Under the pieces are notes generated by a model that did no database searches, had not been told where the DNA came from, and saw nothing but the letters and a program-made list of their open reading frames with translations. Made by a program: the position numbers and the translations under genes. This document shows, in pieces, positions 16,715 to 23,849 of a stretch of 30,436 bases of DNA (positions are counted from its first letter, which is position 1; the number at the start of each line of letters is the position of its first letter). The stretch is from positions 1 to 30,436 of the forward strand of contig QEUW01000161.1 of assembly GCA_003577005.1 (NCBI GenBank). Reading direction: 5' to 3'. This stretch comes from Chloroflexota bacterium. GTDB lineage: Bacteria > Chloroflexota > Anaerolineae > Caldilineales > Caldilineaceae.

Positions 16715-16746
16715 CAGCTGCGTATCAGCGCCATCTTCCCCTTCTA

Positions 16747-16793
16747 ATGTCTCATGACCTTTACGACGATTTGATAAAGGCATCATAAGACAT
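16747..16793. repeat. imperfect inverted repeat
   Basis: ATGTCTCATGACCTTT (16747-16762) pairs with AAAGGCATCATAAGACAT (16776-16793) with small gaps. No T-run follows. It overlaps the 3' end of the integrase remnant. Confidence 0.5.
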
Positions 16794-16959
16794 AGAGTAA
16801 GACCCGTCGAGTGGAACGTCTCACAAAGTATGCTTTGCGAGACGCAGGAAGAAAGAGACGCCCATTGTAGAAGCGCATGGTCGCTGGCGTGAACCGGCGT
16901 GACTGGGCGTCCAGTATGAAAAGTTCAAATGCTTCCGAAAGTGTAATCCGCTGCTGCAT
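16783..16959 (-). pseudogene. tyrosine recombinase (phage-type integrase) N-terminal remnant
   Basis: The first 30 or so residues from the ATG at 16959 (ITLSEAFELFILDAQSRRFTP, then ATMRFYNGRL) look like the N-terminal core-binding domain of tyrosine recombinases. The frame then degenerates and stops after 58 codons; the catalytic domain is absent. A perfectly placed small hairpin (16818-16845, CGTCTCACAAAG/CTTTGCGAGACG) lies where the similarity is lost. The ATG directly follows the T-run of the tRNA-Lys terminator, on the same strand as the tRNA. That is a plausible scar of an element once integrated next to the tRNA. An in-frame ATG at 16977 lies inside the terminator stem and is less likely. 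Confidence 0.55.
16818..16845. repeat. short hairpin inside the integrase remnant
   Basis: CGTCTCACAAAG (16818-16829) and CTTTGCGAGACG (16834-16845) pair at 11 of 12 positions around a four-base loop. Confidence 0.6.
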
Positions 16960-16995
16960 AAAAATAGCCGCCCCCATCGGTTTGGGTGACGGCTA
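16960..16995 (-). terminator. intrinsic terminator downstream of tRNA-Lys
   Basis: On the minus strand the stem TAGCCGTCACCC pairs with GGGGGCGGCTA, closing an eight-base loop, and is followed directly by TTTTT (16960-16964). It lies about 40 nt after the tRNA 3' end. Confidence 0.7.
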
Positions 16996-17036
16996 CACAA
17001 GATATTGTGCTTAGATTACACTTACACCACAATTAA

Positions 17037-17109
<73 letters not shown>

Positions 17110-17120
17110 GCATCTGACAA

Positions 17121-17149
17121 AGGATACCATATCTTTGGCTAAAAGGCAA
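17121..17149 (-). promoter_or_regulatory. promoter of tRNA-Lys
   Basis: On the minus strand TTGCCT (17144-17149) and TATCCT (17121-17126) are separated by 17 bp. Transcription would start about five bases before the mature tRNA 5' end. Confidence 0.6.
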
Positions 17150-17184
17150 ATTTTACAGACGATCTAGGTGTGTATCCAGCCAAT

Positions 17185-17307
17185 CTACTGGCTACCCAAA
17201 AGCGCCCAAAGAAGCAAGCTGCCAAAGAGGAGAACCAGTGTAGTAATCTTCCAGCGGTCAAGCCGCCAGTCAAAATAGGGCGGCCGCGGCGGGTACTTAT
17301 CATTCAC
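17185..17307 (-). CDS. 40-residue single-helix membrane protein
   Basis: Starting at GTG 17307, the frame encodes 40 residues: a polar, proline-rich N-terminus (NDKYPPRPPYFDWRLDRWK) and one hydrophobic helix (ITTLVLLFGSLLLWALLG) to the end. Its first eight bases overlap the end of the upstream membrane-protein gene (GTGAATGA contains the upstream TGA), which points to translational coupling. The charge pattern suggests the N-terminus stays in the cytoplasm. I recognise no family and infer no function beyond a membrane-anchored accessory peptide to the neighbouring protein. Confidence 0.5.
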   Translation of the reverse strand: MNDKYPPRPPYFDWRLDRWKITTLVLLFGSLLLWALLGSQ

Positions 17308-17656
17308 GGGCGGACCCTCCACGCATATCGACTGGGGCAGCCTCGGTTGCGGGTGGTGTCCACGGTGCTGCCAGTGGTTCATAGCTCGGGTGGGTAACCG
17401 GGACCGGCTCTTCCCCCTCGATGAAAACCGCCGGGCTGCGATAGTCCGCCTCAATAGGCGCCTCAGCTTCTTTGGCCGTAGGCGCCGGTGCAGGCTCTGC
17501 ACTGGGCTCACTAGACACCGGCCGCACGGTGGCTGCCCGTTGCTGGACCAGCGCACGCTGGCGCAGACCCCGGTAGTAAAGCCATTCCCAAAGCGTCGAG
17601 ACAGCAAAGCCCAAAACAAAGCCGGCCAATACAAACCATAGTAGCTGCCAGTTCAT
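17300..17656 (-). CDS. small membrane-anchored protein with Pro/Ala/Glu-rich tail
   Basis: 118 residues from the ATG at 17656, which has AAAGGG nine bases upstream; an ATG two codons earlier and a longer frame to 17737 lack suitable spacing. One N-terminal transmembrane helix (LLWFVLAGFVLGFAVSTLWEW) is followed by a basic stretch (YYRGLRQRALVQQR). A long low-complexity tail rich in Pro, Ala and Glu follows. The layout resembles a membrane-tethered linker protein. It lies 55 bp after the RNA methyltransferase gene and overlaps the 40-residue gene downstream, so the three may be one transcription unit. No family recognised. Confidence 0.6.
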   Translation of the reverse strand: MNWQLLWFVLAGFVLGFAVSTLWEWLYYRGLRQRALVQQRAATVRPVSSEPSAEPAPAPTAKEAEAPIEADYRSPAVFIEGEEPVPVTHPSYEPLAAPWTPPATEAAPVDMRGGSARE

Positions 17657-17711
17657 TTGCATCAGCCCTTTCAGGTTCTCGTAGCCTGAGCATGTGCCGA
17701 ATGAGCCTATC

Positions 17712-18515
17712 TTACCCGGAAGCCTTCCTGCTGTCAATGCCCCGCCGCTGGCGCGCGGCCTCGAAGAGGATCACCGCCCCAGCGATCGCGGCGTTGAGCG
17801 ATTCCGTCCGGCCACACATGGGAATAGCCACCGGTGTTGCCAGCGCTCGCACCGCCGCAGTGGCACCGCTTGCTTCGCTCCCCACGGCCAGAACCGAGGG
17901 CTGGCGCCAGTCCACCTGGTCATAATGAAGCGTGGCGTGACCGTCGGCCAGATAGAGCGGCTGGCCTGGTGGCAGCCGCCGGACAACGCACTCCCAGTCG
18001 GCGCAAGCAACCAGCGGCAAGCGAAAATGAGCGCCCATTGCGGCGCGCAGGACCTTGTCGTTGAACGGATCAACCGTGCCTGGCCCAAAGATAACCTGTT
18101 CCACACCGGCGGCTTCGGCTGCCCGTACCAGGGCGCCTGCGTTGCCTGGTTCGCGCACTTGATCGAGCAGCAGTGTCAACGTAGGAATAGACGGCAGCGC
18201 AAGCGCAGGCCACGGCGCAACTGCTACAAGCCCCTGTGGCGTCATTGCCTCGGCCAGCGTAGCGACCACGTGTGGTGCGCACGGAATGCATTCGACGGTG
18301 GCGGATTCCAGCCGGCGCAACAACTGCGCTGCTGAACGATTCCCTCGGACCAGGTCGGGCGCAAAAAAGAGCGGGTCGGGGCGGACGCCGCTCTGAAAGG
18401 CGTCGTCGATCAACCGCACTCCTTCGAGCAAGAGCCGGCGAGTTGCATCGCGATGTCGTTTCTGTTGCAACTTGCGCGCCTCTTTGATACGCGGGTTGCT
18501 TGTGCTGGTGATCAT
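17712..18515 (-). CDS. SpoU/TrmH family RNA 2'-O-methyltransferase
   Basis: 267 residues with the knotted SPOUT fold. An N-terminal substrate-binding domain (SpoU_sub_bind-like, 1-100, with NPRIKEARKLQQKRHRDATRR) precedes the three SpoU motifs: motif 1 REPGNAGALVRAAEAAG (121-137), motif 2 AVGSEASG (210-217), and motif 3 IPMCGRTESLNAAIAGAVI (231-249). It transfers a methyl group from S-adenosylmethionine to a ribose 2'-OH of rRNA or tRNA; the target nucleotide cannot be told. It begins just nine bases after the T-run of the rplT terminator and has no strong ribosome binding site, so its expression may rely on read-through or a weak promoter in that gap. It is often found near infC-rpmI-rplT in bacteria. 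Confidence 0.9.
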   Translation of the reverse strand: MITSTSNPRIKEARKLQQKRHRDATRRLLLEGVRLIDDAFQSGVRPDPLFFAPDLVRGNRSAAQLLRRLESATVECIPCAPHVVATLAEAMTPQGLVAVAPWPALALPSIPTLTLLLDQVREPGNAGALVRAAEAAGVEQVIFGPGTVDPFNDKVLRAAMGAHFRLPLVACADWECVVRRLPPGQPLYLADGHATLHYDQVDWRQPSVLAVGSEASGATAAVRALATPVAIPMCGRTESLNAAIAGAVILFEAARQRRGIDSRKASG

Positions 18516-18523
18516 TGAGGTCT

Positions 18524-18558
18524 AAAAAAACACGGCAGGGGTAGCTTGCCCCTGCCGT
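18524..18558 (-). terminator. strong intrinsic terminator of the infC-rpmI-rplT operon
   Basis: On the minus strand a perfect 10-bp stem, ACGGCAGGGG with CCCCTGCCGT (18549-18558 and 18532-18541 on the plus strand), closes a seven-base loop. After one G it is followed by a seven-T run (18524-18530). Confidence 0.9.
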
Positions 18559-18603
18559 ATCTTGTCTGCCAGACTGAATCAACAACGGTTGCCTGGCCGA
18601 GCC

Positions 18604-18960
<357 letters not shown>

Positions 18961-18999
18961 TTTTGTTTTCTCCTTCCGTGATGGCGGAACCAGGGCAAC

Positions 19000-19098
19000 A
19001 ACGGTTAATAGCTGATGCTCAATTTCCAATCGTTAATGGATGACACACGCCGTCGGCGATGGTTCAGTAACCGTTGAGCAATAACCATTAACCACTTC
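19000..19098. repeat. inverted repeat in the rpmI-rplT spacer
   Basis: The left arm CGGTTAATAGCTGATGCTCA (19002-19021) pairs imperfectly with TGAGCAATAACCATTAACC (19075-19093). The words GTTAAT and GCTCAA recur in both arms. A smaller hairpin (CCGG...TTCG/CGAA...CCGG, about 19100-19122) follows. Both lie inside a ribosomal protein operon, where spacers are usually short. Confidence 0.6.
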
Positions 19099-19148
19099 TT
19101 CCGGTTCGCTTACGAAGCCGGTCACGTGCTGGGTTGATGTTGACAAAC

Positions 19149-19355
19149 CTACTGCACAGCCTTGCCGGCAATCTTCTTCACCAGCTTGATCGTCGCAGTC
19201 ACTTCGGTGGTGACGGGATGCCGGAAATCGCTGTTGAGGGACGCGCTCTTTTTGCGGCGCAGATGGCTACGGCCGATCTTCATGCGCATCAATTTTCCAT
19301 TTTTGGTCAGCCGGAAACGCTTGGCTGCCCCTTTGTGTGTCTTTAATTTAGGCAT
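19149..19355 (-). CDS. rpmI: 50S ribosomal protein L35
   Basis: 68 residues, highly basic, beginning [20 protein letters not shown], which is the standard N-terminus of L35, and containing [19 protein letters not shown] precedes the ATG. L35 is a small structural protein of the large ribosomal subunit. It lies between infC and rplT in the usual order, but a terminator-like hairpin separates it from infC. Confidence 0.97.
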   Translation of the reverse strand: MPKLKTHKGAAKRFRLTKNGKLMRMKIGRSHLRRKKSASLNSDFRHPVTTEVTATIKLVKKIAGKAVQ

Positions 19356-19404
19356 GCTACTTCCTCTTTTCGCTCACAGGCCGGGATAAAAGCTGGCAGA
19401 CACA

Positions 19405-19425
19405 GAAAAACGGGCTTGCGCCCGC
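19405..19425 (-). terminator. hairpin with T-run between infC and rpmI
   Basis: On the minus strand CGGGC, loop GCAA, GCCCG (19411-19424) is followed at once by TTTTT (19406-19410). The short stem could cause partial termination, lowering ribosomal protein expression relative to infC, or be part of an attenuator. Confidence 0.6.
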
Positions 19426-19471
19426 TCTCTGACGAATGAAACTCTTGGTCTAAACCTGTTTCTTCGACAAG

Positions 19472-20077
19472 CTAACCTTGCGCTCGGCTTGCGGCCGGCG
19501 TCAGGATCATAATCAGGCTACGGCCATCAAACGCCGGCATAGACTCAACTGTGGCGACGTCGGCCACATCGTTGGCAACCCGCTGTAGCAACTCCTGCGC
19601 AACTTCGGGGTGGTAGATCTCGCGACCTTTGAACTTGACCCGCACACGGATCTTGGCGCCTTCCTTAGCAAACTTGCGGATGCGATTCAAGATCACCTGG
19701 ATATCATGCTCATCGGTCTTGGGACCCATCTGGACTTCTTTGACTTCGATCTGTTTATGCGCCCGGCGCGATTCTCGCTCGCGCTTCTGCTTCTCGTACA
19801 GATACTTGCCATAATCCATCAACCGGCAGACCGGTGGATTGGCATTGGGCGCTACTTCGACCAGGTCCAGTTCCTTTTCCCCGGCAAGTGCTAACGCATC
19901 GCGGATAGGAAGGATCCCCAACTGTTGGCCGTCCGCATCGATCACGCGCACTTCACGGGCACGAATCTCCCCGTTGATCCGTGTGGGGTCTGGCCGACTA
20001 TAACGATCCGAACGACCGTACCGACCGCCACCACCGCCGCCGGGACGCATTGTTCTGCTTGGTGCCTGATTGCCGAT
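19472..20077 (-). CDS. infC: translation initiation factor IF-3, apparent ATC start
   Basis: IF-3 binds the 30S subunit, keeps it apart from 50S and checks start codons. The N-terminal domain (INGEIRAREVRVIDADGQQLG, then ANPPVCRLMDYGKYLYEKQKR) and the C-terminal domain (EVQMGPKTDEHDIQVILNR, then KIRVRVKFKGRE) are complete. A ribosome binding site AAGGAG (20085-20090) lies seven bases before an in-frame ATC at 20075-20077. The first in-frame ATG (20050) is 34 bases from that site, and a longer frame to 20152 would include the binding site itself. A rare start codon on infC is known from other bacteria and lets IF-3 repress its own translation. From ATC the protein is about 201 residues, with a glycine-rich segment (RPGGGGGGRYG) before the conserved domain. 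Confidence 0.9.
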   Translation of the reverse strand: MGNQAPSRTMRPGGGGGGRYGRSDRYSRPDPTRINGEIRAREVRVIDADGQQLGILPIRDALALAGEKELDLVEVAPNANPPVCRLMDYGKYLYEKQKRERESRRAHKQIEVKEVQMGPKTDEHDIQVILNRIRKFAKEGAKIRVRVKFKGREIYHPEVAQELLQRVANDVADVATVESMPAFDGRSLIMILTPAASRAQG

Positions 20078-20171
20078 ATGAAAACTCCTTAATAGAATCT
20101 GAAAAAGGTATGTCTGACCGCACGATTGGCCAAACAAAGCAAGCGCCAACAAGGCAGCTTACATAACAAAC

Positions 20172-20200
20172 AGTATAACACGAGAGTCATAAGGCGTCAA
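20172..20200 (-). promoter_or_regulatory. sigma70-like promoter of the infC operon
   Basis: On the minus strand TTGACG (20195-20200) and TATACT (20172-20177) are separated by exactly 17 bp. The start would be near 20165, giving an 88-nt leader before the ATC start of infC. Confidence 0.85.
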
Positions 20201-20420
20201 GTGGCAAAAAACAAAAAAGAATCCGCCGTATATCTCAATTTTGAGGGATCAACTCGACCGATAAGAGACCGTCCGATAAGAGATCGGCTTGACCGAGCGG
20301 TTCATCCTTTAGCAAATTTGGTGCAGTACCCGTGTAGCAGATGAAAAAGTAGGTTTGCACTTGTCGTTGCTGCCCAATATGCACAAAGCCACACAAGCAG
20401 ATGTTGGCCTAACAGCAGAA
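20201..20420. other. intergenic region between divergent infC and second ROK gene
   Basis: No gene is visible. The notable feature is a tandem pair of CCGATAAGAGA (20258-20268 and 20273-20283, period 15), followed by ATCGG and GACCGAGCGG, giving partial inverted pairing. It lies upstream of both divergent promoters, so it could be a regulator site. Confidence 0.4.
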
Positions 20421-20449
20421 TTGACAGCGCCCGCCACCTGTGGTTTAAT
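20421..20449 (+). promoter_or_regulatory. sigma70-like promoter of the second ROK operon
   Basis: TTGACA (20421-20426) and TTTAAT (20444-20449) are separated by exactly 17 bp, with transcription expected to start near 20456, about 92 bp before the ROK start codon. Confidence 0.75.
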
Positions 20450-20459
20450 CCGGGTGCTC

Positions 20460-20487
20460 TTTATTAAATTCACTGGATTTATTAATT
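20460..20487. promoter_or_regulatory. tandem AT-rich repeats, candidate operator
   Basis: TTTATTAAATT (20460-20470) is followed 18 bp later by TTTATTAATT (20478-20487), directly at the expected transcription start. The AT-rich sequence stands out from its surroundings. ROK repressors such as Mlc and NagC bind AT-rich sites, so this is a reasonable site for autoregulation, by inference only. Confidence 0.45.
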
Positions 20488-20547
20488 GGCTGCAGGGGCT
20501 GGCCCCACTGGCACTGCTTCCCCAGTACAACGTGGATCTGCTCGGTC

Positions 20548-21741
20548 ATGATCGTTGCCAGTGAAAAAGCAAATCAGGCGGTTACCAAGCGGCACAATGC
20601 TCGCCTGGTGTTTAAAACCATCTACGATCACGAGCTAATCAGCCGGGCTGAGATTGCGCGCCTTACCAACCTGACAGCCACAACCGTCTCAAACGTCATC
20701 GGCGAATTAATCGGCGAGGGCGTTGTCGAAGAGGTCGGGTCGGTCTCTACTGAGCGGGGCAAACCGCCAACCCTGGTAGGTCTCTGCCGCGATGCGCGCC
20801 ATGTCCTGGCTCTCAACCTGGCACAGAATGTCTTTCGCGGCGGCATCTTTAACCTGCGGGGAGATTTATTGCACCAACAGTGCCGTCCCGCTGCTGGTTT
20901 GCAGGGCGAAGACGCGCTCAAGACCGTGCAAGGGCTAGTCGATGCGTTGCTGCCCCATACAAGCCGCCCGCTCTTGGGCATCGGCGTCGGCGCTCCCGGC
21001 TTGATCGATGCGGCCCACGGTGTCATCAACCGGGCGGTGAACCTGCGCTGGTATGATCTACCTCTGGCCCAGTTGCTGAGCGAGCGATATGGTCTGCCTA
21101 TCCATGTGGTCAATGATAACCAGGCCTCGTTGTTGGCCGAGCATCTGTTTGGTCACTATCGCAATCTCGCCAACCTAGTAGTCATCCGGGTTGGGCGCGG
21201 CATTGGCGCCGGGATCATGGCCAATGGACAATTGCTCCAGCACACCGGTGCGGGCGAAATCGGCCACGTCACTGTAGTCGAGCAAGGGGAACGCTGTTCG
21301 TGTGGAAACGATGGCTGTCTGGAGACGGTTGCCAGCAGCCGGGCGATTGTCGAGCGGGCGCGCAATCTGTTGGCAGACTACCCGCATACCCGGCTTGCCA
21401 CGTTCGTATCCGCCCGTGGTGAGCTCGATATTCAAGCAGTCATCGATGCGTGGCGCGCAGGCGATACCTTTCTTGACCCAATTGTGGAAGATGTAGGGCG
21501 CTATCTGGGGATAGCCATTGCCCACCTGATTGGGATCCTGGGTTCGACACGCGTCTTGTTATGCGGCAGCGTAACGGGATTTGGGGAGCCGCTTCTCCGG
21601 CGCATTCGGGAGGAGGTGGAGCAGCGCTCGTTTACGGCACAACTCCAGCCTCCAGCTATCGACTTGGTAAGTTTGGAAAGCGATATTATAATGTTGGGGG
21701 CAACGGCTCTCCTCCTCAAGCATGAATTGGGTTTGTTCTAA
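20548..21741 (+). CDS. ROK family transcriptional regulator (second copy)
   Basis: 397 residues. An N-terminal winged helix-turn-helix (about 17-65, recognition region NLTATTVSNVIGEL) is joined to a ROK domain. Unlike the first copy it keeps the catalytic-type motif VVNDNQAS (187-194), along with GAGEIGH (234-240) and the zinc site CSCGNDGC (250-257). The glycine-rich GVGAPGLID (146-154) is also conserved. It probably senses a sugar and represses the operon it leads, since the permease gene begins 12 bp after its stop. The ATG at 20548 has only weak Shine-Dalgarno complementarity, so the start could differ by a few codons. Confidence 0.9.
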   Translation: MIVASEKANQAVTKRHNARLVFKTIYDHELISRAEIARLTNLTATTVSNVIGELIGEGVVEEVGSVSTERGKPPTLVGLCRDARHVLALNLAQNVFRGGIFNLRGDLLHQQCRPAAGLQGEDALKTVQGLVDALLPHTSRPLLGIGVGAPGLIDAAHGVINRAVNLRWYDLPLAQLLSERYGLPIHVVNDNQASLLAEHLFGHYRNLANLVVIRVGRGIGAGIMANGQLLQHTGAGEIGHVTVVEQGERCSCGNDGCLETVASSRAIVERARNLLADYPHTRLATFVSARGELDIQAVIDAWRAGDTFLDPIVEDVGRYLGIAIAHLIGILGSTRVLLCGSVTGFGEPLLRRIREEVEQRSFTAQLQPPAIDLVSLESDIIMLGATALLLKHELGLF

Positions 21742-21753
21742 CAGGAGTTCAGT

Positions 21754-22839
21754 ATGGCAGCAGTAACCGACACCTCCACGGTAACCACCTTTCCCACCCA
21801 GGAACGACGAAAATGGGCTGGCGGGCTGCTGCGCTCGTACTATGTGCGGAAGGTCCTCAAGACGCTCTTCACGGCGTACGTGGTCACGTCGTTTATCTTC
21901 TTCCTCATCCGTCTCTTACCTGGCAACCCCATCGAGCAGATGGTCAGCCAGCTCATCTCCCAGGCGGGCCTGACCGAACGTGAAGCGTACGACCAGGCAG
22001 CGGCGCTCTTCGCCATCGACTTCAACCAGCCACTCCATCTCCAATATTTGGAATATCTGGGCAACACCCTGCGGGGCGACCTGGGCAACTCAATCTTGTC
22101 GCCGGGCGCCACCGTTGTCGAAATCATCCTGAGATTCTTGCCCTGGACCATCTTTAGCGTAGGTATGGGGTTGATTCTAAGCTTTATGGCCGGCATGTTG
22201 CTCGGCATGCTCATGGCCTACCGGCGCGATACCTGGTTCGACCATATTGCGACCGTCTTCGCCTCGATCTTTAGTTCGGTGCCCAACTACCTGATCGGGC
22301 TGATGATGATCGTCTGGTTGGGCATTCAATGGCGTCTGGTGCCGATTGCGGCCATGCGTGGGGCGTTGTCGCCCAATGTGGTGCCGGGGTTGACCTGGGA
22401 GTTCTTTTCCGATGCCTTGTTCCACGCTGCGCTGCCAGTCTCTACTTACTTTATCACCACCGTCGGCGGCTGGATGCTGGCCATGAAGAGCAGCACCATC
22501 AGCACGCTCGGCGAAGATTATGTCACGGTGGCAAAGGCGCGCGGGCTCACCGACTGGCGGATCACGACCGCCTATGTGGGGCGCAACGCCTCGTTGCCGC
22601 TCTTCACACAACTGGCGTTGAGCATCGGTTTTGTAGTCGGTGGCTCGATCCTCATCGAGTCGATCTTTGTCTATCAGGGCATCGGGCTGACGTTGAGCAA
22701 CGCCATCAACCGGCGCGATTATACGGTGATGCAGGGCATCTTTCTGGTGATTACACTTTCCGTGATCTTTGCCAACTTCTTTGCCGATATGCTCTACAGT
22801 TGGCTAGACCCGCGCATCAAACTGGGCAGTGAGGGATGA
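21754..22839 (+). CDS. ABC transporter permease, DppB/OppB type (second cluster)
   Basis: 361 residues with six membrane segments after a hydrophilic N-terminal tail of about 30 residues, longer than in the first cluster. Family features are YVVTSFIFFLIRLLPGNPIEQMV, the loop FNQPLHLQYLEYLGNTLRGDLGNS, the ATPase-docking loop YVTVAKARGLTDWRITTAYV and the ending LYSWLDPRIKLG. CAGGAG precedes the ATG. Only 12 bp separate it from the ROK gene, so regulator and transporter share a transcript. It pairs with the DppC-type permease encoded 61 bp downstream. Confidence 0.93.
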   Translation: MAAVTDTSTVTTFPTQERRKWAGGLLRSYYVRKVLKTLFTAYVVTSFIFFLIRLLPGNPIEQMVSQLISQAGLTEREAYDQAAALFAIDFNQPLHLQYLEYLGNTLRGDLGNSILSPGATVVEIILRFLPWTIFSVGMGLILSFMAGMLLGMLMAYRRDTWFDHIATVFASIFSSVPNYLIGLMMIVWLGIQWRLVPIAAMRGALSPNVVPGLTWEFFSDALFHAALPVSTYFITTVGGWMLAMKSSTISTLGEDYVTVAKARGLTDWRITTAYVGRNASLPLFTQLALSIGFVVGGSILIESIFVYQGIGLTLSNAINRRDYTVMQGIFLVITLSVIFANFFADMLYSWLDPRIKLGSEG

Positions 22840-22900
22840 TCTTTAGGTTGTGGCCGGCATGAGTGACGCGGAATGAGAGAATTCAGTCTGGGGTGAAGCG

Positions 22901-23776
22901 ATGGAGATGGTGCGGAGTATACTGAGCGGTCTGGGCACGACGCTGCGTCTGCTGACCTACAACAAGGTTGGGTTTCTTGGTTTTCTCGGCGTCATCTCGA
23001 TTGTTTTGCTCTCTTTCATTGGGCCCTACTTCTGGCCGCCCCAGCGGGGGGCGAACCTGGGTGCGATCTACGAACCGCCCTCGGCCCAACACTGGTTGGG
23101 CACCGACGACACCGGCAAGGATGTCTGGCTACAGATCGTCAACGGGGGGCAGGATGTGATCTATGCAGCCGCCGTGGCCGCGGTGATCTCGACGCTGATC
23201 GCGGTGAGCTTTGGCGCGCTGGCCGGTTTTGTCGGTCGCTGGGTGGACGGCTTAATCGTTGCCATCACCGACATCTTTCTGACGATCCCCACATTTCCGC
23301 TACTGGCGGTGTTGGCGACCTTTGTCAAGCTGAACAACATGACTTTCCTGGGCGTTCTGCTTGGTCTGCTGGGTTGGCCTGCCCTTTTGCGAGCCGTGCG
23401 CGCACAGACGCTCTCGCTCAAAGAGCGCGACTTTGTCGAGGCAGCCCGCGCCCTCGACCTGGGGACAGGGCACATTATTTTCCGCGAGATGATCCCCAAC
23501 ATGATGACCTATATCGTCATCAGTTTCACCCTAGCTTTTACTGGGGCGATCTACGGCCAGGTGGGGTTGATCTTGCTTGGCCTGGCGCCCTTTTCGAGCA
23601 ACAACTGGAGCGTCATGATCAGCTGGGGGTGGAACCACGGCGCGATGTTCTTCAAAAACAGCGTCTGGTACATCATGTCGCCGATTGTGGCTATTGCTTT
23701 GCTCCAACTGTCGGTGATCACCATGACCCGTTCGCTCGAAATGGTCTTCAACCCGCGCCTACGCGCCGGCGGATGA
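22901..23776 (+). CDS. ABC transporter permease, DppC/OppC type (second cluster)
   Basis: 291 residues, the normal length for DppC, without the long insert of the first cluster. The first helix lies near residues 24-45 (VGFLGFLGVISIVLLSFIGPYF). Then come HWLGTDDTGKDVWLQIVNGG, five more helices, the docking loop FVEAARALDLGTGHIIFREM, and an ending with SLEMVFNPRLR. It joins the preceding permease to form the pore. An in-frame ATG at 22907 is an alternative start. Confidence 0.92.
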   Translation: MEMVRSILSGLGTTLRLLTYNKVGFLGFLGVISIVLLSFIGPYFWPPQRGANLGAIYEPPSAQHWLGTDDTGKDVWLQIVNGGQDVIYAAAVAAVISTLIAVSFGALAGFVGRWVDGLIVAITDIFLTIPTFPLLAVLATFVKLNNMTFLGVLLGLLGWPALLRAVRAQTLSLKERDFVEAARALDLGTGHIIFREMIPNMMTYIVISFTLAFTGAIYGQVGLILLGLAPFSSNNWSVMISWGWNHGAMFFKNSVWYIMSPIVAIALLQLSVITMTRSLEMVFNPRLRAGG

Positions 23777-23790
23777 TGGAGATGCAGCGT

Positions 23791-23833
23791 GCGGAACGCG
23801 GAATGCGGCATCATTTTCAATCAACCCGCATTC
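23791..23833. repeat. word-type hairpin, GCGGAA word
   Basis: GTGCGGAACGCGGAATGCGG reiterates a GCGGAA-like word, and GAATGCGG (23801-23808) pairs perfectly with CCGCATTC (23826-23833). It lies in the short gap between permease and ATPase genes. Confidence 0.5.
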
Positions 23834-23849
23834 AGACAGTGAGGTACTT

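Noticed and set aside
18961..19029. 23-residue N-terminal extension of L20
   Set aside because: The extension is not L20-like and would include the ribosome binding site GGAAGGAG. The conserved protein begins at the GTG at 18960.
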